From Nocardioides sp. IC4_145 (GTDB lineage: Bacteria; Actinomycetota; Actinomycetes; Propionibacteriales; Nocardioidaceae): 64,000 bases of DNA. Below the pieces are notes generated by a model. It ran no database searches, was not told the origin of the DNA, and worked only from the letters and a program-made list of their open reading frames with translations. Location of the stretch: contig NZ_JAANMS010000004.1 of the NCBI RefSeq assembly GCF_011250565.1, forward strand, positions 1 to 64,000, given 5' to 3'. Each line of letters starts with the position of its first letter. The first letter of the stretch is position 1. This document shows positions 28,501 to 35,299 of this stretch, piece after piece. A program made the translations under genes and the position numbers.

Positions 28501-31427
28501 AGCGGCCGGACCAGCGTCGGGTGGATCACCGAGTGCGGATCCCCATCGCCCACGACCTCGAGGTAGACGTGGTTGGCGTGCGCGCCACGGGTCATCATCG
28601 TGTAAAGTTGCTGGCGCGACTCGGCTCCGGTGGCCAGGCCGTGCATCGTGTCGGCGGTGACGCCCTGGGCGGTGTGCACGGTGCACGCGTAGCCGAGCTC
28701 GGTGGAGCGGGCGACGTAGTCGGCGGGCAGGCGCACGGTGCGGCCGTGCTGGGTGTGCCGAACGGTCAGGTCGCCGCCGTCGTGGATCTCCAGCACGGTC
28801 CAGCGGTCGCCGTTCTTCACCCAGTCGGTGGCCGAGGTACGCAGGCGACGGTCGTTCTCGCGGGTGATGATCAGCTCGCCGATCGAGGCCTCGTTGCCGT
28901 CCGCGAGCCGGCGGACCGGGCCACTGGCGGCGACGTCGGCCGGGTCGATTCCCTCGAGCCGGTGGGCGCGGGCCTGCTGGTTCAACTCGCTGACCAGGTC
29001 GCGGGTGGGGGCGAGCATGATCGAGTCCAGCCCGGCGGCCCGGTCGGCCTGCCAGGCGGCGAAGACGTCCTCGGTCATGGTGGCCAGGTCGCCGACGTGG
29101 ACCCGGTCGCGGTCGAGGTAGAAGCCCAGCGCCTCGGCCTTGCCCTCGCGCAGCGCGAGCGAGGCGGCGCCCTCGGCGGGGTCCTTGAACCGGACGAGCT
29201 CGGTCAGTTGCAGCGCGCCGTGGGTGGCGCGGATGTCGCGCAGCACGCCGCCGGCGCCGATCGCGGAGAGCTGCTGGTCGTCGCCGATCAGGCGGACGCT
29301 GCCGCCGCGCTCGAGGATGTAGGAGACCGCCGCGTCCAGCGAGAGGGTGTCGGCCATCCCGGCCTCGTCGATGACCACGAGGGTGGAGGCGTCGATGCCC
29401 GCGACCCAGTCCGGCATCGCGGCTCCGGTCTCGCGGGCCTGCTCGAGGGAGTGGGTCAGCTTGGCCAGGGTGTCGGTCTGGGTGTCGATCTGGGAGCGCA
29501 GTGCGTCCGCGGCCGCGGCGGAGGGGGCCAGTCCGATGATGGTGCCGCCGCCGTCAGCCCAGGCGCTGGCCAGGGCTCGCATCGCGGTGGTCTTGCCGGA
29601 TCCGGCGGGCGCGATCGCCAGCTGGAGCCGGGCGCCGGAGGTGGCCATCTCCCGGACCAGGGTGGCCTGTCCGGCGTTGAGAGTGATGCCGTTGGCGGTC
29701 GACTCCAGCAGTGCCAGGTCGACCGACGCAGCCTCGACGGCGTACCCGTCGTGGCGGCCGGCGGCGTCGACCAGGCGCTGCTCGGCGGCCAGCACCTTGC
29801 TTGAGGTGAACAGGTCGGCGCCGGCCTGGGTGTAGACCGAGGAGCCGTCGGCGCGGCGCAGCTCGGCCGGCTCGCTGATGGAGAGCCAGGGGCGGGCCAT
29901 GCTCACCGAGTGGTCGTCGAGGACCTCGCTGACGAGCAGGTCGACGACCTGGGAGACCTGTTTGGTGGGCACGTTGGCGGCCCGGACCTGACGCTGGGCC
30001 TCGGCGTAGACGTGCCAGTACTGCCAGGTGGACCGGCTGCCCTCCATCGTCGTCACGATGCGGTCGGTGGTCTTGGCGAACCAGGCTGAGTCGGCCAGCG
30101 AGCGGGCGGCGCCCTTCGGGTTGAGGGCCCCGTGGACCATCTGCTTGACCCGCTGCGGGGTGCCCAGCACCTCGACCGCCTCGCGGTGCCAGGCATCGCG
30201 CTGCCCGGCCAGCGAGCGCGGCTCGTGCTTGGCCTCGCGGGTCTCCAGCGTCGCCTGCTGGGACAGCTGGATGGTCTCCACCGGCGTGGGCGGGCGGCCG
30301 TGGGTCGCCTGGAACGCGGCCGCGAGGACCTTGCGGCGGTCCTCGACGCTGGCGCGGCGCTTAGAGAACCGGCGGTTCAGCTCGGGGTCGACGCCGACGA
30401 TCTCGCGCACCGGCCGCTTGCGGGCGTCCTCGTTCGGCCGCTCCTCGAACCGCAGGCCGAGGGCGTCGACCAGGTGCCGCTCGAGCGCGGTGTTGTAGGT
30501 CTCCGAGGCCGAGACCACCGCCTTGTGCAGCGGCCGGCCATCGATGGCCAGCCACATGCCGTCGAGCGTCTGGACCTTGTTCGCCACGGCGACGTGCGTA
30601 TGCAAGTCAGGGTCTCCCGCGCGGGAGTCGCGGTGGGTGAACGCGGTGGCGACCAGGCCGCGGACGTCAACCTGGCGGACGCCGTTGGTGCCCCGGCGGG
30701 TGAACAGCGCCTTGGACTCGATGAAGCCCAGCGCGTCCTTGATCGCCGCCTGGTGAGCGCGCTCGATCACCGCGGCGGTCTTCGGGTCGGCGATCGCCCA
30801 CAGCACCGAGACGCTCTTGACCGGCGAGAAGGTAAGGTCGTAGCCGGCCACCGCGTTGGTCTTCGGTCGGGAGTGCTTGGCGATCGCGGCGGCCAGTTCG
30901 CGTGCGTCGGCGGGCTCGCGGCCGTGCTCAGCACGGAAGAACTCGGTGCCGACCTCGGTGCGGACCTTGGCCCGGTCGGCCGCGGGGACCGGCCAGTCAC
31001 CCGGCAGGCCGGCGGCCTCGTTGAGGGCCGCGATGCGCTTGGCGACCTCGATCCGGAACGGGCTGATGTCGTTGTCGTAGACCTTGTACGGCGTGCCGAG
31101 CTGGCGGGCCGTCTTGTAGTCCGCGTCGGTCGGCCGGTCGACGCCGTCGCGGCCGATGCGCAGGTCCAGCTCCTTGGTCCGCTGGGTGGCCAGCGGGTGG
31201 TGTCCGGAGCCGAACAGGCTCTGCATGTGGTCAGCGGTGACGATGTCGCCGGCGTCGAGCCCCTCGAGTCCTTCCATGCCGGAGCCGACCCACGCGCCGG
31301 GAGTCTCGCCCTTCTCGGTGTAGTAGCTCGCCAGCCCGGTGTGGCCCTTGTCGGTGGCGTCCATCGCTGCGACCTGGCGGGTCAGGTAGTCGTAACCCGA
31401 CCCCGCCGTCAGCTTGTGGAGGCTCAT
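25509..31427 (-). CDS. traA: MobF/TraA conjugative relaxase-helicase fused to a DnaG-type primase core
   Basis: About 1972 residues from ATG 31427; GTG 31439 is also in frame but overlaps the bipartite element. Residue numbers below count from that upstream GTG. Relaxase domain: Tyr16/Tyr18, SYY at 38-40 and the HUH metal triad His269, His280, His282 (LHTHV). Helicase: Walker A APAGSGKTT with Lys616, VVIDEAGM, LIGDDQQ and VHTAQGVTAD with YTMMTRGAHANHVYL. C-terminal third: RVMFPVIHQGEVLGFVGRR and a TOPRIM domain with VIVEGPID (Glu1672) and ATDADMAG (Asp1718, Asp1720), i.e. a DnaG/plasmid primase core. One protein could therefore nick, unwind and prime transferred DNA. The ends match the TrwC/TraA family; the primase part is an extension. 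Confidence 0.92.
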   Translation of the reverse strand: MSLHKLTAGSGYDYLTRQVAAMDATDKGHTGLASYYTEKGETPGAWVGSGMEGLEGLDAGDIVTADHMQSLFGSGHHPLATQRTKELDLRIGRDGVDRPTDADYKTARQLGTPYKVYDNDISPFRIEVAKRIAALNEAAGLPGDWPVPAADRAKVRTEVGTEFFRAEHGREPADARELAAAIAKHSRPKTNAVAGYDLTFSPVKSVSVLWAIADPKTAAVIERAHQAAIKDALGFIESKALFTRRGTNGVRQVDVRGLVATAFTHRDSRAGDPDLHTHVAVANKVQTLDGMWLAIDGRPLHKAVVSASETYNTALERHLVDALGLRFEERPNEDARKRPVREIVGVDPELNRRFSKRRASVEDRRKVLAAAFQATHGRPPTPVETIQLSQQATLETREAKHEPRSLAGQRDAWHREAVEVLGTPQRVKQMVHGALNPKGAARSLADSAWFAKTTDRIVTTMEGSRSTWQYWHVYAEAQRQVRAANVPTKQVSQVVDLLVSEVLDDHSVSMARPWLSISEPAELRRADGSSVYTQAGADLFTSSKVLAAEQRLVDAAGRHDGYAVEAASVDLALLESTANGITLNAGQATLVREMATSGARLQLAIAPAGSGKTTAMRALASAWADGGGTIIGLAPSAAAADALRSQIDTQTDTLAKLTHSLEQARETGAAMPDWVAGIDASTLVVIDEAGMADTLSLDAAVSYILERGGSVRLIGDDQQLSAIGAGGVLRDIRATHGALQLTELVRFKDPAEGAASLALREGKAEALGFYLDRDRVHVGDLATMTEDVFAAWQADRAAGLDSIMLAPTRDLVSELNQQARAHRLEGIDPADVAASGPVRRLADGNEASIGELIITRENDRRLRTSATDWVKNGDRWTVLEIHDGGDLTVRHTQHGRTVRLPADYVARSTELGYACTVHTAQGVTADTMHGLATGAESRQQLYTMMTRGAHANHVYLEVVGDGDPHSVIHPTLVRPLTPTDILESMLARDDTHRSATSLIREQADPATRLGEAAQRYLDSLYVAAEDLLRHEHVGQDANGAPINVVNALDNAVETLVPGLSDVAAWPTLRAHLLLLGAAGENPVDALRAAAGDRELESAHDRAAVLDWRLDASGLRNAGAGPLPWMPAVPARLAEDPHWGAYLSQRAHLVEQLAEQVHTRAAEQSSLPVWAQNGLRPEAATVADVEVWRAAMQVPVDDRRPTGAPQLQKASATWQRRLNRAVTGDHTPALKEWRQLLYSLAPQVRDDEFTPLLAERLAAMSRAGVTAHELLRTATAPDHPAGPLPDEHAAAAVWWRMARQLTPAVAAQIGDGSHGEAVTTEWTPRLADLFGPERAASIQASTWWPALVANVDHGVQRGWQVEALLGAGRAMPSDGWEGVDECQALVWRTSIALETVPDEHAHEYHFDEPPADLWDGIEPDPATLVDHATDLDWADWPLAEDPGPYDEHLVDAVDEHVVDVDAGDPIDVDEDQFVEPDLTLAAYIRDLGGSRLEPTDADVRLMYQRADEWHSSPVSRERMLEINDMAQAFFEDRFTDSWGRDYLTGRFGVDLAGDERFRPGQAPAGWTNLVDHLRGRGVSDTEMVATGVATEASTGRLIDRFRDRVMFPVIHQGEVLGFVGRRRPDFTDADKGGPKYLNTADTPLFHKGAQLFGVVDELLAEGAVPVIVEGPIDAVAVTLASAGLYLGVAPLGTSLTDEQAAQLAAVGRDPIVATDADMAGQVAAERDFWMLTPHGLDPGFALFPDGLDPADLLAQRGPAALTAAVASGQPAFRSLGDQLLTERLDNLTPEQARVATMRVISARPSRAWEPGVNQVRARLQLSQLQARRDLRDAVKTWDADPRKAALAELHKSSDVRARLAAAAEKTPAERWAPLARELDPRLLEQGDWPATAAMLQQAHEQGHDVRAATRGLVAEKPLGDSPARDLRYRIVSRLEIPIDTGEGTPAPTRSQGAARDRQDVNRPRPPRRGTPRR

Positions 31428-31434
31428 CGTCACG

Positions 31435-31470
31435 GTCACCTACGTGCGCGCGGGCGCCCTGTGCGATCAC
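31435..31470 (-). promoter_or_regulatory. Bipartite element copy 3 (traA)
   Basis: On the minus strand GTGATCGC (31470-31463), 20 nt, TAGGTGAC (31442-31435). The second half ends only 7 nt before the traA ATG at 31427, so if it acts as a -10-like element the message would be nearly leaderless, and if it binds a repressor it would cover the ribosome site. Confidence 0.8.
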
Positions 31471-31738
31471 TTCCGGCCAGATCTTTGCTGTGTTCTTTCT
31501 ATTCGGCAGACCGAGAATGCAAGAGGTGTGTGGCACTTGGGAGTTCGCGGAAAACCGGGGGGACGCTGAGGGGCGTCGGTGACGGCTGGGGCGTCGGGTC
31601 CGGATCAGGTGGCTGGACGGGCTGCGCTGGATCGGCTGGGGGAGCGGTTTGAAGGTTTTTGGGGTTCGGTGATCGCTCGGGGTCCGGGAAATGTCGTAGG
31701 TGACTGTCAGAGTCCATGTCGACACGAGTGAGGACCGG
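31440..31738. promoter_or_regulatory. Divergent region beside traA, candidate origin of transfer
   Basis: 299 bp between traA and a divergent small gene. It holds two divergent bipartite elements, the AT-rich 13-mer GTTCTTTCTATTC (31492-31504), whose inverted copy lies before parB (36904-36916), the 11-mer CGGGGGGACGC (31556-31566) also found upstream of the T4SS operon, and a GACGC/GCGTC hairpin (31562-31577). Position next to the relaxase gene makes it a reasonable oriT candidate, but no known nic sequence is recognised. Confidence 0.4.
31669..31704 (+). promoter_or_regulatory. Bipartite element copy 4 (gene divergent from traA)
   Basis: GTGATCGC at 31669-31676, 20 nt, TAGGTGAC at 31697-31704, 34 bp before the ATG at 31739. 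Copies 3 and 4 face outward from the same intergenic region. Confidence 0.8.
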
Positions 31739-32122
31739 ATGAGTCAGCAGACGATCAAGCAGCAGGCGCGGCGTACGGCGCGGGAGATGGCCGAGAAGCG
31801 GCGCAAGGAGCGCGAAGAGCGAGAGCGCCGGGTGATCGACCTGGCCGAGCAGGTCATGGTCGCGATCGGTGAGCGCGACGCGGCGGTGGCCGAGACCGAG
31901 AAGCGCGCCGGTGAGGCGCTGCGAGAGTTGACCGAGGCTGAGGGCCTGTCGCTGGGCGAGGCCGTCGAGTGGTGCGGCGAGACCGTCACCGTGCGCGAGG
32001 CGACGCGGCTGCGGCGGCTCGCTAGCGAGCCCCAGGCCGACGACGGCGACCAGGGCGGCGACGGCGCGGTGCTTGCGACCGCTGGGAGTGGGGGAGCGGG
32101 TGCCGGTTCGTCGGCTGGATAG
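31739..32122 (+). CDS. Basic coiled-coil protein divergent from traA
   Basis: 127 residues. ATG 31739 follows GAGGACC; the earlier in-frame GTG lies inside the bipartite element. Residues 5-60 form a strongly charged helical stretch (REMAEKRRKEREERERRVI), followed by GLSLGEAVEWCGETVTVREATRL, an HTH-like segment, and a Gly/Ala-rich tail. Size, charge and position opposite traA suggest a relaxosome accessory or oriT-binding protein; this is inference. Confidence 0.6.
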   Translation: MSQQTIKQQARRTAREMAEKRRKEREERERRVIDLAEQVMVAIGERDAAVAETEKRAGEALRELTEAEGLSLGEAVEWCGETVTVREATRLRRLASEPQADDGDQGGDGAVLATAGSGGAGAGSSAG

Positions 32123-32627
32123 CGCCGGCCTCACGGCGGTCGCGGCCGCGATCAGCGATCCGGGGGTGCTCGTACGGTACCGGGCGAAGGTCGCCACGGT
32201 TCCGGGCAGTGAGTGCCTGTGGTGGACCGGCGCGGTGTCCGGTCGGTCTGAGCGCGAGCGCACGGACGGTGGTGGCCATGGCCGGTTCTGGTACGCGCCG
32301 GGGCGGGTGATCATCGCGCACCGATTCGCGTTCGCGGTGATGCACGGCGTGGAGGCGCTCGCGGAGGCGCGGCTGCTCGGGCACCGCTGTCACAACCCGC
32401 TGTGTCAGCGGATCTCGCCGGACCACGTCGTGGTGTCGAGCGCGGCGCAGAATCGCCGGGAGTGGTCGGTGCAGCGACGGCTGCCCTACAGCCCGCTGGC
32501 CGACCCGCGCGGACCGCGTCGGCGTGCGCGGGAACTGCGCGACCTGGCGCGTGAGGACCCGCAGCTGGTGGCCGACGACCTCGCGCGGCTCCAGGAACTG
32601 CTGGGCGAGCAACTGACGCTCTGGTGA
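32088..32627 (+). CDS. HNH-endonuclease-like protein
   Basis: About 180 residues; the start is uncertain (GTG 32088 or GTG 32100), and the gene overlaps the end of the coiled-coil gene in another frame. The sequence has ECLWWTG, HGRFWY, AHRFAF and then LLGHRCHNPLCQRISPDHV followed by AAQNRREW, the order typical of HNH_3-type homing or phage endonucleases (zinc-like H-x-C/C pairs and a conserved PDH). The C-terminal 60 residues are a charged helix. Catalytic activity is probable but untested. Confidence 0.65.
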   Translation: MGERVPVRRLDSAGLTAVAAAISDPGVLVRYRAKVATVPGSECLWWTGAVSGRSERERTDGGGHGRFWYAPGRVIIAHRFAFAVMHGVEALAEARLLGHRCHNPLCQRISPDHVVVSSAAQNRREWSVQRRLPYSPLADPRGPRRRARELRDLAREDPQLVADDLARLQELLGEQLTLW

Positions 32628-32640
32628 GAGCGTGCCGACG

Positions 32641-32683
32641 CAGAAGGCCGCCCGCAGCGGAGAGCGCCTCGGGCGGCCTTCTG
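32641..32683. terminator. Bidirectional hairpin terminator
   Basis: Perfect 14-bp stem, CAGAAGGCCGCCCG (32641-32654) and CGGGCGGCCTTCTG (32670-32683), with a 15-nt loop, placed between the convergent HNH-like gene and the minus-strand 32692-33042 gene, 14 bp after the former and 9 bp after the latter. Confidence 0.85.
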
Positions 32684-32691
32684 GCTGCCGG

Positions 32692-33042
32692 TCAGGCGAG
32701 CTCGCCGTCGAGGAGTCGACCGAGCGTCTCCCAAAGGTCGACGTAGCCGTCAGCATCAACCGGCGACTGCTCGCCCCACTTGGCGTGAAGATCGCGGATG
32801 CGGTCGAGTCGGTCGAGGCGGTCGGGGAGCGCGTCACGGGCGGCGGCGATGAACTCGACATCGGCGGCATGGCCGGTGGTCTTGAGGCCGAGCCGGTGGT
32901 CGTGCCCGGTGTAGTAGGCCACCACGATGGTGTCGGGCAGCAGGGCGTCGGCGGCGGTGGCGCGGATCTTGTCACCGTCCGGTGTCCAGGGGCCGGGGGT
33001 GGCGCGTGCCGCCAGAGCACGCAGGGCGGGGTCGTCGCTCAT
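32692..33042 (-). CDS. Small phage-type protein (Ead/Ea22-like)
   Basis: 116 residues. The opening LRALAARATPGPWTPDGD, the middle HAADVEFIAAARDALPDRLDRLDRIRDL and the overall length match the small phage/element proteins loosely grouped as Ead/Ea22-like. Function unknown. Its ATG overlaps the stop of the preceding 80-residue gene, making it the last gene of a minus-strand run starting at 34104. Confidence 0.6.
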   Translation of the reverse strand: MSDDPALRALAARATPGPWTPDGDKIRATAADALLPDTIVVAYYTGHDHRLGLKTTGHAADVEFIAAARDALPDRLDRLDRIRDLHAKWGEQSPVDADGYVDLWETLGRLLDGELA

Positions 33043-33281
33043 GCGGGTTGGTCCTCCCGGGCGGCGAGGTCGAGCCGCCCGGATGCGGCGGTCGCCACGG
33101 CGGTGATCCGGGCGGCCAGCGCCCGCAACTCGGCGGGCGTGCCCTGGATCGCCACCACGTCGTCACCGGCGAGGGTGAGGACCGGCTGACGATGCTCACC
33201 GGCACCCACCCAGTCCTCGCCGGGGGTGAACACCTGGACGCTGGTCTCCCGAGCGGCTAGCCACTCGATGTGCGCGCTCAC
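33039..33281 (-). CDS. Small hypothetical protein
   Basis: 80 residues from GTG 33281, which overlaps the stop of the upstream gene; the longer open frame upstream is Arg-rich shadow. The sequence SAHIEWLAARETSVQVFTPG...VLTLAGDDVVAIQGTPAELRALAARI is alpha/beta. No known family. Coupled at both ends in the minus-strand run. Confidence 0.6.
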   Translation of the reverse strand: MSAHIEWLAARETSVQVFTPGEDWVGAGEHRQPVLTLAGDDVVAIQGTPAELRALAARITAVATAASGRLDLAAREDQPA

Positions 33282-33580
33282 GGGGTCGCCTCGGCGGGCG
33301 CGGTGCCGAGGAGGCGGCGGAACGCCTCCACGTCGGCCTCGAGGGAGAACAGGCGGCGCCGGTGCTTGTCGCTCTCGGCCGCGACCTCGCCTAGGACTTC
33401 CGCTAGGCCCTCCATGAAGGCCACGACGGCGTCGGCGTCGACGACATCGCCCATGGCAACCCACGGCTTGGGCACCCGCTCGGTGGCGGCGTAGGGCATC
33501 GCGGACATGGCGGCTCGGATGCGGCGCTGGTCACGCTCGCTGATCACCGTCATGGTTGAAGCTGCGTCGTGGTTCGTCAT
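33278..33580 (-). CDS. Small hypothetical protein
   Basis: 100 residues from ATG 33580 (MTNHDAASTMTV). The middle (VVDADAVVAFMEGLAEVLGEVAAESDKHRRRLFSLEADVEAF) is helical and could form a coiled coil. The ATG overlaps the stop of the frameshifted gene upstream. An in-frame 177-codon reading that joins both is rejected because the middle section is Arg/Pro-rich shadow sequence. Confidence 0.6.
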   Translation of the reverse strand: MTNHDAASTMTVISERDQRRIRAAMSAMPYAATERVPKPWVAMGDVVDADAVVAFMEGLAEVLGEVAAESDKHRRRLFSLEADVEAFRRLLGTAPAEATP

Positions 33581-33811
33581 GACTGCTCCTGTTCGGTGGT
33601 GCGGTGGGTGTGCTCGGCGTGCAGGGCGTCCAGCGCCGTGGCGACGCTGGACAGGGCCGCGTCCAGTTGGGCGCGGGCGGGGCTCGGGGGTCCACCGGCG
33701 TACGTCGCGCAGCCGGTGCTCGATGACGATCAGGTCGCAGGCCGTCTCGCTGAGGGTGTGTCGGTCCTTGGCGGCGCTGGCCTCGATGTCGGCGGCGGTC
33801 GGCTGGCTCAT
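33577..33811 (-). pseudogene. Small helical gene with a frameshift
   Basis: The 5' part in one frame reads MSQPTAADIEASAAKDRHTL through IEHRLRD; near 33700-33705 sensible protein continues only in another frame (GGPPSPARAQLDAALSSVAT through HRTTEQEQS) and ends at a TGA (33579-33577) that overlaps the next ATG in the usual ATGA style. The 235-bp length is one base more than a multiple of three, so a one-base insertion, a programmed shift or a sequencing error would restore a single ~77-residue gene. Confidence 0.55.
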
Positions 33812-34104
33812 CGCAGGACGTCCTCGACTGCGCGGCGCTTGGCCTCGTCGAGCGTGGCGGTGCGCATCCCCCAGCGCTGCCCGTAGCCGCCGTCGATGTC
33901 GGCGTAGAACCCCGGCGCGAGGTAGGTCGCGTGGTCACCGGGCGTGATCCGGATCAGGTAGATGCGCCCGTGCGCGTGGACGCTGGCGGTGTGCGCGGTC
34001 CAGCGACCCGGCCAGCGGTCGTCGGCGTCCACGGCGTGCCACTCCACCGGCGTGCTGTCGGGCGTCGTCGGTGCTGCGCTTGCGTGGGTGGTCGTGTCGG
34101 TCAT
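33808..34104 (-). CDS. Small hypothetical protein
   Basis: 98 residues from ATG 34104, preceded by GAAGGAGGAGCC. The N terminus is Thr/Ala-rich and disordered. The body EWHAVDADDRWPGRWTAHTA...GRIYLIRITPGDHATYLAPGF...AKRRAVEDVLR looks like a small beta-rich domain. First gene of the four- or five-gene minus-strand run, directly downstream of the DUF932 gene. Function unknown. Confidence 0.6.
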   Translation of the reverse strand: MTDTTTHASAAPTTPDSTPVEWHAVDADDRWPGRWTAHTASVHAHGRIYLIRITPGDHATYLAPGFYADIDGGYGQRWGMRTATLDEAKRRAVEDVLR

Positions 34105-34180
34105 GGCTCCTCCTTCGGTTGGGCCGGTGGCGGGCCGGACTCGGGGTCTCAGCCCGCCACCGGAGGAACTGGCGAGACGG

Positions 34181-35185
34181 TCAGGCCGGGGCGAGCGCGG
34201 TCCAGGCTCGGCGCTTGATCCGGTCGGGGTCATCGCTCGTGAGCACCCGCGTGGCGCGGGCGGTGTGCTCGTCGCCCTTGGTGCGGACCGGGGCGTAGTG
34301 GTCGACGTACTCCGCCACGGCCTGGTAGCCGGCCCACGCGGTGTCGCGGATGCCGGCCTGCGTCTCGGCGTCGGCGAACAGCCAGTGCAGCCGGGAGCGG
34401 CGGCGGCGTTCGGTCTCGCGGACTCGCTTGGTTGCGTTCGCCTCGGCCTTGCCGAACGTGGCGTCGATCAGGGCGTCGAACGCGGCGTCGGTCATGGTCT
34501 GCTGGATCAGCCGCTCGGCCTCAACCTGGAGCGCGTCGACGTAGGTGAACGTCAGCCCGAGCGCGTCGCGGGCGGCCTGCACGGCAGCCTTGGCGTTGCG
34601 GGTGTGCCGGATCGAGAACGACGACTCGTGGTTGCGCAGGGCCGCGCTCTGGGTGTTCGCGCACACGACGCGGACCGGGGTGACGAGGATGCGGAACGCG
34701 CTGGAGCCGTCGTGGCTGTTGAGCGCGGCGATGTTGAGGTCGACGCGGTCGGTGCCGCCGACCGTGAGCGAGTCCGGCAGCTGCATGGTGATGAACACCT
34801 GCCGTCCGCCGCGCAGTGACCCGGCGGTGTCGAAGATCGCGCCCGACTCATCGGCCAGCAGGTTCAGGAACTCGGCGTGGTCCTCGTTCTGCAGCGGGGT
34901 GTAGCCGCCGCCGACGACGCCGAGCGCCTCGGGCGCTCCGGTGCACGGGTTGGTGCGCACCGTGGCGAAGCCGGGGACCTCGATCGGGGTGACGCCGCCC
35001 TCGCTGACCTCGGCGGTGGTGAGCGGCAACTTGCGGACGTCCCAGCCGCCCAGGTGGCCGAGCCTCATGGCTTCCTCGGCGGTGAACGCGCGGTCACGGA
35101 CGGTGGTGCCCAGGCGGTGCCAGGCGTCCTTGCGGGCGAAGACGGCTGCGGCCTGCGTGCCGTGGGTCTCGATCTCGTGTGACAT
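34181..35185 (-). CDS. DUF932 phage/plasmid-like protein
   Basis: 334 residues. The N terminus (AWHRLGTTV, FTAEEAM) and the blocks GGGYTPLQNEDHAEFLNLLADE, VDLNIAALNSHDGSSAFRI and VVCANTQSAAL are characteristic of the DUF932 / plasmid-phage family common on mobile elements. The biochemical role is unknown; the residues around CANT are conserved family landmarks. A palindrome GAACTGAGTTC (35216-35226) sits 30 bp upstream and a terminator for parB just beyond. Confidence 0.85.
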   Translation of the reverse strand: MSHEIETHGTQAAAVFARKDAWHRLGTTVRDRAFTAEEAMRLGHLGGWDVRKLPLTTAEVSEGGVTPIEVPGFATVRTNPCTGAPEALGVVGGGYTPLQNEDHAEFLNLLADESGAIFDTAGSLRGGRQVFITMQLPDSLTVGGTDRVDLNIAALNSHDGSSAFRILVTPVRVVCANTQSAALRNHESSFSIRHTRNAKAAVQAARDALGLTFTYVDALQVEAERLIQQTMTDAAFDALIDATFGKAEANATKRVRETERRRRSRLHWLFADAETQAGIRDTAWAGYQAVAEYVDHYAPVRTKGDEHTARATRVLTSDDPDRIKRRAWTALAPA

Positions 35186-35215
35186 GTCGGGGTCCTCCCG
35201 GGTAGCGGATCAAAC

Positions 35216-35226
35216 GAACTGAGTTC
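35216..35226. promoter_or_regulatory. Palindromic operator candidate upstream of DUF932 gene
   Basis: GAACT-G-AGTTC, perfect 5-bp arms, next to AT-rich ATTCTATGGTTTCTATTC. In the minus direction TAGAAT at 35231-35226 is a good -10 candidate for the DUF932 gene, so the palindrome overlaps the promoter. Confidence 0.45.
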
Positions 35227-35245
35227 ATTCTATGGTTTCTATTCC

Positions 35246-35281
35246 ACTGAGGCGGTTCTCCACAGGAGGAACCGCCCTCAG
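35246..35281 (-). terminator. Hairpin terminator of parB
   Basis: CTGAGG-CGGTTC pairs with GAACCG-CCCTCAG (one bulge) around 35246-35281, with core arms GGCGGTTC (35251-35258) and GAACCGCC (35269-35276). It lies just beyond the parB stop and isolates the DUF932 promoter. Confidence 0.7.
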
Positions 35282-35299
35282 ATGGGGGAGGGGAGCCGA

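Noticed and set aside
33278..33811. Single 177-codon gene joining two small genes
   Set aside because: The middle section has shadow composition, and a separate ATG with ATGA coupling exists at 33580.
35216..35226. GAACTGAGTTC as an SOS box
   Set aside because: The LexA consensus needs four bases between GAAC and GTTC; here there are three, so it was kept only as a generic palindrome.
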